NCBI GenBank assembly: GCA_964036195.1
Contig: OZ038452.1
Coordinates: forward strand, 27,663,785 to 27,727,784
Origin: Sphaerolaimus hirsutus
Lineage: Eukaryota; Nematoda; Chromadorea; Monhysterida; Sphaerolaimidae
Direction of reading: 5' to 3'
DNA length: 64,000 nucleotides
Part shown: positions 22,101 to 34,100 of the stretch, piece by piece
Position numbering within the stretch: the stretch's first letter is position 1
Layout of the letters: each line of letters begins with the position of its first letter
Notes under the pieces: model-generated
The model's database searches: none
Told to the model about the DNA's origin: nothing
What the model saw: the letters and a program-made list of their open reading frames with translations, nothing else
Position numbers and translations under genes: made by a program

Positions 22101-25100
22101 CGGTGTTTCCGATAAACTTCCGATGTTTTTAATTAATTTTTTGTGGCGTCGACAATTTAACAATGCCTTCACAAGCGAAACTCGATGATTAACATTTACG
22201 AAATCTAGGGCCAGTTCAGAGGAAAAGTGAAAGCGCAAACGGCATAATCGAAGTGAAGTGGCAAGTCACGTTAAAACACAAATGTGCCATTTCACTTCTC
22301 ACGTACGTTACTTCGCTTTTGCCAATTTACCGTATTACCTCGAATTATCCCCCCCCCTCAAAATGAGCTGGGGAAATAATAACCCCCCCCCCCTCGAAAT
22401 ACCCCCCCCCCCCTTCGGAATGATGTACGTCATGTACAGAATAAATACGTCATGTATGCAATGTAACTGATGTATATTACTGTTAATTTGCATTGCAGCT
22501 ACACATGGGCCGGGGAAATAATAACCCCCCCTCGAAATACCCCCTCCGGAATGATGTACATCATGTATACAATATACATGATGTATTTATTACTGTTGAT
22601 TTGTATCGCAGCTACACATAGACTAGTTTGTGTAGCTATCTACGTTTTTATGTCCAAATATATCCTGTTTGGACACATTTATTACCTGTTTTGGGTACGC
22701 AAATGCCTACTATTTACTACGATCCTTACGAAAATTTCTGACGAAATAATAAACCCCCACTCGAATTAACCCCCCCTCAAATTTTGCTGGCGAAATAATA
22801 AACCCCCAGGGGGGTATTTCGAGGTAATACGGTACTCGCAATTTCACTTCACTTTTGCCGTTTGCGCCTTCAATTTTCCACTTGCGGAACTGGCACCTGA
22901 ACTTCTACGACCTTTACAAATCTTGTCCAAATTAAAAACGGCTAAATGCGACCCACCTGTCTTCTCAAACTGGGATCCAAGCTGTCGAAAAACACGGCCG
23001 GGTCGACGCCGAGTTCCGACGCCGCTCCCGCCTGCCTGGTCACATCGGTCGCTAGCGCTCGCTGCTGCGCCAGCACTTCTTGCTGCAGTTCGGGCGGCAG
23101 CGCGTCCAGAAACTCTTGCGCTATGCCGCCGTCCGCTGGCTGCGCGCTGGACGACTGCCAAATGGGGGTGGGGCTTGCAATATTATATAAAAAGGAGAAA
23201 GAACGGGTGAGCGTTTTTCGCGTCTTTCGAGCACCAAATCAATCCCGAGCCAGTAGCCCTGGGGGCAATTACGCAAATAGACAAGTGACGGAAGAGTGAT
23301 AAGTGGGAAGCCATATCCATAGGGCTCGAACTCGACTCGACTCGTTACTCGTGGGTAAATATGGGTGCCAAAGATTCGACTCGACTCGACTCGACCGGAA
23401 AAATTTGACTCGAGACTCGAAATTTTTTTTGACAGACTGGAGACTCGATTTTCACTGACTGACCTGACTCGACTCGACCGGAAAAAGTTGGGATTGGGAA
23501 AGGTTTGAAAAAATCTAGTTTCGACCCTAGATATCCAACTAAATATAAATTGACGTATTTAAGTATTTCAGTGACCAGTAGTTCAGAGTACCGTCCAGTA
23601 ACAAGCATTCCATACATAAATCGACCTGTCACATTTAAATCCGCCACTCGACTCACTAATCACCACTTGTCTTTTCACTTGTCACCAAAATCAACCCCCG
23701 ACCCGAACCTGCGCATCGGCGGGCTGGGCGTGTTGCCGCTGCAGCCTCCTCCTGGCGCGGTTTGCCTCCCTGGTCGCCTGTCGGATGCGCAGCTGTCTCG
23801 CGTGGTCGGCCAGCACGTCGCCGCGCATCGACGCCGGCAGCGCCGCCAGGAAACTCGGGTCGATGCCCAGCGGCACGGTGATGTCTGGGGAGGTTGGGGG
23901 TTGAGGTTTTGGGGAAAATGTGCAGATTTTGGGGATTTTGTAACGAATAAATTTTTGATACCGTATATCCTTGAATAAGTCCCCAGGGTAGTTATTATAT
24001 CGTCAGAAGTCTTGGAGAGGAGAGTTATTCAATTCGATTTACTCATTCGATTCGATTTTGTCCAAGGACGTATCCAGGGGGGGGGGGCGGGGGGGCTGCA
24101 GCCCCCCCCCTTCCCGGGGTGAGATCTAAAAAGTCCCCGAAAATGCAACTTTTCATGCATATTTTTCGATGTTTCTCAAAAATTTTGCTCGCAAGCGCGC
24201 AATTTCGTCCCCATGCATTGTATTTTCAGCGGATCGGTCCCTGTAAACCAATATCCTTGGAAATAAACACATTTTTGCGACTTTCGCTGTATATTTATGT
24301 ATATTTACAAAAATATATTGCGGTTCCTGGCGCTGGCGCCAACGCCAATAGCGCCATGGCGTGGCGCCTTTGTATGGCGCTAGCGCCAAAACGCCTTTCC
24401 GTTCCTATATAGGAAAAAATTTAGGGGGGGGGGGCTGAGCCCCCCCCCCCCGTTCGCCGGCCCCCGTAAACAAGCAGCCCCCCCCCGCTCAAAAATCCTG
24501 GATTTTGTCGAACATGTACACAAATTGACATTGGTGGTATTTTTCATTGGTTTTGTGGCATTTTTTGTATCAAAGCATCCATTTCTATGTGCTAGCATGG
24601 GTAAATAAGCCGTCATATGTTGCTGTAGTATATAATATTCAGGTAATGTGCTTCCATGTACCTCCACAGTGTGTAACATCACTCCCAAAGTAACAACCTC
24701 CTTTTATAACATTGTTGGATCACTATTCCGTGCCAAACTTCACTTGAAGTGACGAACATTCGACTATAATGCGATATACGAACGTGCCGACAAAAATGGA
24801 CATTTTTGACACGAATCACCACTTATAATGCTATCCCATGGCTCCACAGCCATTATATGGTCATATATAACGTCACAGAGTATTCTCACCTGTCTGATAT
24901 ACCTAAATATATCTGTTGACCCAGGAACATATATGGGAGCTTTTAACAAAAACGTTTAAAAAACGTTTTTAATTTAAAAAAAAACGTTTTTTCCAACCCT
25001 AGGCATGTAGGGTGTCAAATTTCCGTTTTCCGTTTCCGCAGGCAATTTTTTCCCCTTCCGTTTTCCGGCAAGTGCAACAACTTTCCGTTTCCGTTTTCCG

Positions 25101-28100
25101 GCAAGTGCAAAAAATTGTCCGTTTCCGCAGGCAAAATTCTTTCCGTTTTCCCCAGGCAAATTTTTTCCCGTTTTCCGTTCCATTTTCCGGCAAGTGCAAA
25201 TATTTTTCCGTTTCCGTTTTCCGTTGCATGGTATGGAGTCGGATTGTCTGAAATTTGATATCATTACATATCTAAATATCAAACAGGTCTCACTAACAGG
25301 TAACACTCATTCCATAAACAAAAATGCACGTAATGCGCGAAACGTCCGCCCCCCCCCCACAAAAAAGCAACAACAAACAACAACAACCAAAGCCAAAGCA
25401 GTTCCCCCCTAACCGCCGAGCTGCTGCCTGTAGCGCTGCACCTCCGCCTGGTGCTCGGCCACCCTGCGCTCGTGCTCCGCCCCGCCCTCCTCTGACGAGT
25501 CATCAGAATTTTCCGCCGCCGCTGCGGCACTTTCATCGGCCGCATTGGCGGGGTTAGGTTGATTTTCGGTGTCTTCTGATTGGTTAGGGTCTGGTGCGGC
25601 TACTGTCGCCGGCTCTGTGTCGCCCGCTGATAGTTTTCGATATTTGTTTTTTTTCTTCAAATTTTTTGATGACTACATCCAACGTAGATTTATGAGCTTT
25701 CAGTGACTATTTATTTTCTTAATGTTTAAATGAATGTCAAAAATTGATAAAATTTTATAAAATTTTCTTCACCTTAAATAGTATCACAAAATACGTCCTT
25801 CTGAACAGAACACACTCAACAACAGACAACACCTAAAAATGAAAAAAATCACGAACCTTGAGAGTCCTGCCGCGGCTGAGCGGTTTCCTGTCCACTGTCT
25901 CCATCCTGAACGACATCAGTTTCCATGGCAGCGGCGCCATTGTTTGGCGTCAGCGCCACGGTAACGCCAATTTCCGCCGACGCTGCCGGTGGTTCAGTGA
26001 CATTTGCATCTGCAGAGTTCGAGTTTTTAGCGGTAGCCGGTGCGGAATCCTGCGTCGGCTCGCTGGTATCCATCGATTCCGCTTGCGTCTGTGCATAATA
26101 AATGGCGATACAATTATATACTGTAAATATTTTTATTTTTTAATAATTTTTTGAATGAATTTCGAAAATCTAAATACAAATATTTACTTTAAAAAAAGGA
26201 TTTAAAAGCACAACCCCCCGCCCAACCCTGAAGCGACCACCTGAAAAGTCAAATAACTTCACAAAATAACAGATGCTGAGAGGACGTTGCATGGGAGGAC
26301 AGGTTGCAAAAACACGGAATTTGCAAATGCAAAAGTGAATTTGCAAATGCAAAATCCAAACGAATATACCTGCGCGGGAGCTTGTTGCCCCTGTGTCGTT
26401 TGTTCACTGGCTGCAGCAGGGTCGTTCTGCGCGTCGGCTGGCCGCGTTTCCGCAATTTGTGCTTCGTTTTCTTTGCGTTCGCTTTCCTCCTTTTGCAGTT
26501 TGGCCAATGCGTCGGCTTTTTTCGCCCGTTTGACCAATTGCTCCTGGAATGGAAAGCTTTTCTTATTTTTTATTTATTTTGTTGCCCATTGTATAATTTC
26601 TTGGTTATTCATAAACCGCTGGAAAAGTGAGTTTCTCCAAAATATAGATTTTTTTTAAGACCGTTTAGATTGGCACTGCGCACACTAGTTTTACCGTCAG
26701 TAAACTCAAAATCCGGTAACTCACAGTATCCTAGAAGCTCAGAACAGAATAACAAACACTGAGACAATTGTTATCGTTTTGCAAACACCAATTTTTACAT
26801 GTAAAGTTATCAGTGGGGGTGAATGTTCTAAAAACACAATTTTTCTTTCAAATATTTCCATAATTTGGAAAAAATACATGCCTCATCACACCCCACCCAA
26901 TCAATGTGAACTTTATTTAAAATTGGAACTCGAAATTTTTTTTGGAACTTGAACTTGCGATTGTTTTGGTGGTTGTCAAAAAAAAAGAGAACAACATGTC
27001 ATCACCGTTGACTTCAATTACAGACACCTTTATACTCGCAGCATTCCAAAATGTAACAATTCAGACTTTCACACTCCACCCTTCAAAACCCTCCACGAAC
27101 CTCCTCGAGTGCCTTGTGCAGCGTTCTCATGAGTCTGAGGCCCCCGATGAGGCCGATCAAGGGTGCGCAGGGGCCGGACACGAAGCGGGCCAGCTCGGTC
27201 CAGCGCGCCAGCGCAGACGGCACCCCCGATGTCTGGTGCTGCCCGCTGAAGGCTGACGATTGGCGCGCGTTCAAACTGTACATAGGTTCCTGTGGGGGGG
27301 GGGGTTTGGGAAAGTGTGATTTAATTTGATTTGGTTGGAAAGGGGGGATAATTGATGAAAGCGGTACAAGAAAAATATGTAATCTAAAAGGAACCCGCCT
27401 GCAAAATCTGAATACTTTTAGAAAGGCAGTGCAAAAAGTGCAAAAAATCTAGCGTGTCGCGAACCAAGTCAGGTGTCCTCAAGAAATCGGCAGCCCTGTC
27501 GACGGTGGCGTTGGTGGCCGCTAGCAGCAGCGGCGCCAGGGGCACGCGCCCCACCGACCACCCGCTCGCGTACACGCTGAATATTGCATAAGTTCGTGAA
27601 CATAAATATTTATTCATTTTTTTCATTTTGCTGATGTATGCTGGGAGTGAACAGAAAAGTGTCAGGTTGGAAGGAAAGTCACACGAAGTCTAAAGTACAA
27701 AGCAAAGTTGGTATTTACAATTAAACTTTCAGGCATTTACATTTACTGCCGATCACATTGTAAAACGAACCCAGCATCCACAAACCCCGCCCACCAACCT
27801 ATGCACGGGCGCCACCAGCGGGTCCAGATGCAAGGCATCGGCATCAGTCACCCTGGTTCCGTGGGGCGGCGGCGCGCCGACAAACTGTCGATGACTGCCC
27901 AAGCGCAGCCCTTGCAGCAGCTCCGCCCCCGCAGAGGAGATCCGCGCCCCGCCCATCGCCTGCGTCGATCTCCGCCCCGCCCACGCTGCGGGTAGTGACC
28001 GCGAATGTGCTACTAGAGAATGTCAACTGGATTTCATTTGTCAACTGAAAATGAGTTGACAAAGTGGATGGTGAAATTGAAAGGTGTTTTTACGTTTTTT

Positions 28101-31100
28101 TTCTGGTTGAAATCGAGGATGTGTTATTCGAATTTTTTTGGAATCGAGTTCGAAATTTAGGTAAATGTCAAAAGACAATAATAAGACACGAGTAGTGATC
28201 GAATGGCGCCATTGGCGCTATTTTTCCTGGCGCTTTTACATCACTAGGCACGAGATAGTTTGCACGGGAGACCGAAAATGTCGATGGAAATTTTAGATTG
28301 ATATCATTCCTAAAACACTGTAGAATACGTTCCACGCGAAAATTATAAAACCACGAAACATGAATTTACAGCAATATACAGGGTGCGGCAATTCAGACGC
28401 CCCCACTAAATTTCGAATAACTTGTCACTGGGTGGTTGGATTAACGTCAAATTTTAGGGCAACATTAACAACTAAACAGGACAGGAGCGCTGAAAATATG
28501 GCTAGGATAGCTCCACTCGTTCACAAGTTATTCATGCAAACGCATAATTGTCACTTTTCCACCACCTAGCTTTACGATCAATTACGCAAGCGTCCGCTGA
28601 TTTCCTTATGGGCATTGGCGAATTGGTCGCGGGCGTGCACGCATTTAGGCATGCCGCTGCGAAAAGTAAAAAAACTGAAAAAACAATCAGATCCTAATCT
28701 CGAAAAGTCAATCCCGTTTGAACGATATCACACTGTGGTGGAAAAGTTACAATTACGCGTTTGCATGAATAACTTGTGAACGAGTGGAGCTATCGCAGCC
28801 ATATTTTGAGGGCTCCTTTCCTATTTAGTTGTTAATGTTGACCTAAAATTTGACGTTAATCCGACCACCCAGTGACAAGTTATTCGAAATATAGAGTGGG
28901 CGTCTAAATTGCCGCACCCTGTAGTATGGCCGCAAGGCAAGCGCACGCACCCATTCTGTGGGGTCGTCTGGTCGCGTTCTGTCTGGTGAGGGTGGCGCCC
29001 CCGGCGAGCACATTGACAGTGCGGGGCAGCCAGCCGCCCGACTCGTTCGCCTGCGGCGCCGTGTGCCAGCTGGTCGACGGCCGGTCGGGGTCCAGCGCTG
29101 AAAACAGTCCGCGCGGCCCACTTTAGAGCGCATTTATACATTTTCTATATTGTATTTTGTGTTTCGACGTGAAGATGAAATGCTCTGGGGTGGGACCCAT
29201 GAAAATAAGCTGGAAAAACGGACACAAATCACGCACAACGCAAAGGCTAAAGTTCGACGTGCAACAGACCCCCTGCGGCCGCCCGCTCGTCCCGACCCAA
29301 CCCTTGAGCAACCCTTTCGCCTAGTCGCAACGCGGTGCCCGGGTTTCGAGAGGGAACCAGCGCCGGGTGGGTAAAATGACCCGCCAACGTTGACGCTGGC
29401 CCATTGGCGCCCCCTGTCGGATGGAGCGCGTCAAAAAACGTTTCGGCAGAATAAACATCGCAAAATCACGGTTCAAACGGGATCGGTTATTAAAAATGGA
29501 CATTTCTTCGGGCAAATAGGGCCCACACACACTGGGGAGATTAAAATTCGTGTCAACTAAAATCAACTAAATTTTGGTTAAGTAATTTTCATTGTTTCTG
29601 TCAAGTGTAATACTTTTAAATTTGTGTGTTATTCAGTTGACACGAATTTGCGATCTCAACTAGTGTGCGTGGGCCCATAGAACTCCCGTTTGAACCATGG
29701 TAAAATTGCATGTCTACCTGGACGGTTTATTGATACGGATGGGAACATGTTCGTGGGTCCCATAAGATAGTCAAATTGATCGAATACATGGTCGCCTGCG
29801 TAATGAGAAACACCTTTTAACGCCTTTATTTACAATTTCGTGGCGGAAATACGCACCATGAGCGAGCATAAATTCCCGCAAGCTATCGCTCCCGTGCCTC
29901 AGCATCTCCAATTCGGCCGCGTGCACCACAAACGGCGGCAAGCCCTGCAAATGTTTGGGTGACATTTTAGAATTCACAGAATATTTTACAAGGTGCGGTG
30001 TGGCCCCGAAAAACCCCAAACCCAGTCAAACGGCACGAAAAAAACCCGACCACAAATCTCATTCCCGCGTCGAAATCATACTCCTCATCCTCGTCCACCT
30101 CCTCGCCATTATCACCCTCCTCCCCATCGTCCTCGGCCACGACCAGATCCAAGAGGTGTCCATCGCGTTGCCCTAGTTCGCGCGCGGCGCCTGGCTGCGC
30201 GCCGCCAGCCGTGTTGCCTCCGACGTCCTCCACGAGCTGCTCGTTGTCGCTGCTGCGTTCCGAGCCCGCCGACGGGGCTCCGCCCACTCCGTTTACTGCC
30301 GCCCCGGCGCCGTTTTGACCGTTTTGGTGGCGTGAACGAGGCATGAAGGCTGAATGGTCCTCGTCCTGGGGTTGGCGGGGGGGGGGGGGGGGTTGTTGAG
30401 GGTTGGTTGATCTAGGTTCATGGCGATTAGTAATGGAAAGTGGAAAATGAATCCCATGCGTTATCGCCTATCCGTTTCCACATCGGGCCCGGACACACTA
30501 GTTGAGATCAACATTCGTGTCAACTAAATTCAACTACATTTTGGTTACCGTATTTACTCGAATAATTCCCCCCACTTGAATAATTCCCCCCCTCGAATAA
30601 TTCCCCCCTGTTAGACGAGTGAGGAAAAAATAATTCCCCCACTTGAATAATCCCCCCCCCCCAAATGAGAGGATAGATAATGCACATATATTTTTTTTAA
30701 ACAATCGATGAAATGAAACCTGACTGATTCATCGAATACAAATGCAGCACATCCGGTGTGCAAAAATGCAATGGAATGTGCATTACCAATGGAAATTGGA
30801 TGTACATGTGTTTGTAGTGTGATGAAAAGATACCTGCAAATTTTGAGGAAATAATAATCCCCCCACTTGAATAATTCCCCCCCTTGAATAGTTCCCCCCT
30901 CAAAAATGTCTGAGGAAAAAATAATTCCCCGGGGGAATTATTCGAGTAAATACGGTAATTATTTTATTACAACCTTCATGTGTCTATTTCATTTATCAAC
31001 TTCGATTTCAACTTCATAAATGCGTCTAAAACAAATTTACCAGATTTTAGAAAATTCCGACTGTCAACCAACGCGCGTGGGGTTAACGGGCACAGAAACA

Positions 31101-34100
31101 CTCACATGCATAAAAGAATGCCACGCATGATTGCCAGCGTCATCGTCATCCTCCTCCATCTCCTCATCATAGTCATCCTCATCTTCATCATCGTCATCAT
31201 CCTCATCGTCCTCCTCCTCGTCATCGTGCACGTCATCCTCCTCCATGTGCTCATCGTCCTCGTGATGCACGTGGTCATCTTCGCGCACCTGAGCCCCTTC
31301 GCCGTCATCGTCGTCGATCTCGTGCTCGTCGGCGCCCAGGGGAGCCACGGCGGCGCCGACTGCGGCCGGATTGCCGCTAGGGGGCGCTTGGTTGTGCGAC
31401 GTGTCCGAGGAGGCGGAGCTTGAGCCAGATGTGTGACGCGAGGGGTCCTGGGTGGGGGCGTTGGTTCGGATGGGTGCGTGTTTTTACGGATGAGTGGAAA
31501 GTCGGTGAAAGCGTCGGACATTTTGGATTGGGGATCATTTTTTTAAATATTTTGCACAACACCGTTGCATTGTGGCGTGTGAAATATTGGTGCGAATCTG
31601 CGTGGTACTTCCGCAGTGAATTCACAAAAACCCTTTCAGCCGTCCTAACTCATTGAAAAAGCAAAGACATAATCAATAGACTCAACCTGCAGAGTTGGCT
31701 CGTCGCCAAACATGTGCACCATTCGACTGGCGTGGTAAGCCATGGCTGCCAACTCCGCCTGCGCCCCGCCCACCGACGACGACGACGAGCTGGACGAGGA
31801 CCTGGTCCTGGAGAATAAACGATGACATGTTCGTCAACGGGTTGGGTTATTGCACATGCAAAATCGTAACCGTGCAAAATGCACTGAAAAATCCAATGAA
31901 TTAAGTGGGGAATTTTTTCTCTCCAACGGACTATGGTTGCATAGAAAACGTAGCATGTATTTATTAGTGAAGATTCACAGAAGCAAATTTACATTTATAA
32001 AGCAAATTTAGAGCAAAAGCAAATTCACACTCGCTGTACGTACCCCAGCCTCAATGTTAATAATCTTCACTGAAGCACATCTATGATTCTATACAGAAAC
32101 CCAAACCACGCTAAAATCTGCAAATTTTCAACCTCCAAACCCCGCTAACCTATCCCTGAGTCCCCCGGCGCCAACATTCGACGAGCCGTGCTGGCCACTT
32201 TCCAACTGCTCAGCGGCGGCCGCGGCGGCGGAGGCTTCCTCGCTTGGCACGCTGCCAACCAGGTGCGCAACTTCCCGCTGGGTGGCCGTGCTGTTGTCTG
32301 CATCTGGTGCCGCTTGCTGATTGGTCGACTGCGGCTGCGTGTTTGAGCCGCCCATTTCACTGCCGCCGTACTACGAGTGTGAGGGGGGGGGGGGGTAAGA
32401 GAAATGTTCGACCATTTTCGGTGAGGTTTGTGCTTCCGTGTAGGAAAATGACTTTTCGGTGTACAGTTTAGATGTAAAAATCGGAACAGAAAATAGGTAA
32501 GATCCTTACTCGACGAGTAATTATAGCAAAACGCCAAGGCATTTTTGCGGCACAGAAACGTTTTAACACAAAATCGCGCTACGCAAAATGCCTCGAGCAC
32601 TTGGCAGCAGGGGTCTCCTAGGGGGGGGGGGGCTGCCCCCCCCCCAAATCCGCCAGCTATCTATCTATCCCGGAGGCCGCTCAGCTATCTATCTATCCCG
32701 AGGCAAAATTTTTGCCTACTACCCCCAAAGACCCCCCCAAATCGCTCAGCTATCTATCTATCTGGAGTGGTTTTTGAGAAATTTTACCCCAAGTTTCGCT
32801 CAAAATCACTAATTTTTGTACCTTTTTATAGTTTTTCACCTTCAAAATTGTGCTCTCCGGCTATATGCATGGTTATATACCTGTTTTTAGCCATTTTAAA
32901 CCTACTTTTGGCCACTGTTAACTGATTATTAGCGATTTTTTCCCCTTTCGGCCTTCTATGCACTGAAAAAGCCTATATATTTTGCCCCCGCGAGCCCCCC
33001 CCCAGAAAATTTTTTCAGCTATCTATCCCTCCGGAGGAGCGATTTGCTATCTATCCAGCCCCCGCGAGGGCCAAAATCCTGGAGACCCCTGCTGGGCAGC
33101 GTCATTTCAGTGTGCCGCGGCAGAAGAATATAATCATGACGCAATCACACTGCGTTGACTTGACCAACCACAAATGAGCTCATGGTGCTGACGCCGACGA
33201 GCGTGGCGCCCGAACCGGACCCGCCCCCGGCCGCGTCTCGTTCCTGCGACACACATTTTTTGAATCATCGCACATTCTTGAATAAGTCCCCCCACCTCGA
33301 ATAATACACCCATAAACTCGAATAATAAACAACGGGATCGGCATGGACTGCGACAAGCCAGTTATAAGTTTAAAAAAATGAATTTACTAAGACACCTTTA
33401 TGGACTGTACGATAAATACAGCTTTTTACAGCGATTCAAAATCCCGTTGAACGATTAAGTGAAACATAGAATAAAACCAACTCAAAATCCTCTGATGAAA
33501 AAATCACCCCCCCCCCTGTTGATGGGTTTAATCAAACATACATTCCTTCTAATTAGCCGATCTAATTAATCGAAGCGATCAACTCACAGCGAAAGTGTTG
33601 TCCGGGGGGCGGTGCGCATGGGCGCGGGAACTCTGCTCGCTCGCGCCAGTTGTAGTTTGTTGGCTGTCACCGGTTGCCGAGCGCTGAAACAATTGTAAAT
33701 ACCGTATTACCGCCACGGGGGTTTATCATTTAGCCAGCAAAATTTGACTGTTAATTCGAGGGGGGGGGGTATTCGAGGTTTTTTTTATTATTATTTCGTC
33801 AGAATTTTTCGTAAGGATCGTAGTATAGAGTAGGCATTTTCGTACCCAAAACAGGCAAAAATGCGTCCAAACAAGATATATTTGGACATAAAAACGTAGA
33901 CAGCTACACAAACTAGTCTATGTGTAGCTGCGATACAAATCAACAGTAATAAATACATCATGTATATTGTATACATGATGTACATCATTCCGGAGGGGGG
34001 TATTTCGGGGGGGGGGGTTATTATTTCCCCAGCCCATTTTGAGGGGGGTTAATTCGAGGGGGAGAGTTAATTCAAGGGGGGGGGGGTTAATTCGAGGTAA

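Noticed and set aside
28360..29141. Open frames sharing the same peptides on both strands (transposase or gene?)
   Set aside because: They are the two arms of the inverted-repeat element at 28379-28921; the peptides are mirror translations and no transposase motif is present.
30980..31423. Plus-strand open frame reading as a very hydrophobic Ile/Val/Leu protein
   Set aside because: It is the antisense shadow of the Asp/Glu-rich HUWE1 exon 51; the minus strand has splice sites and homology.
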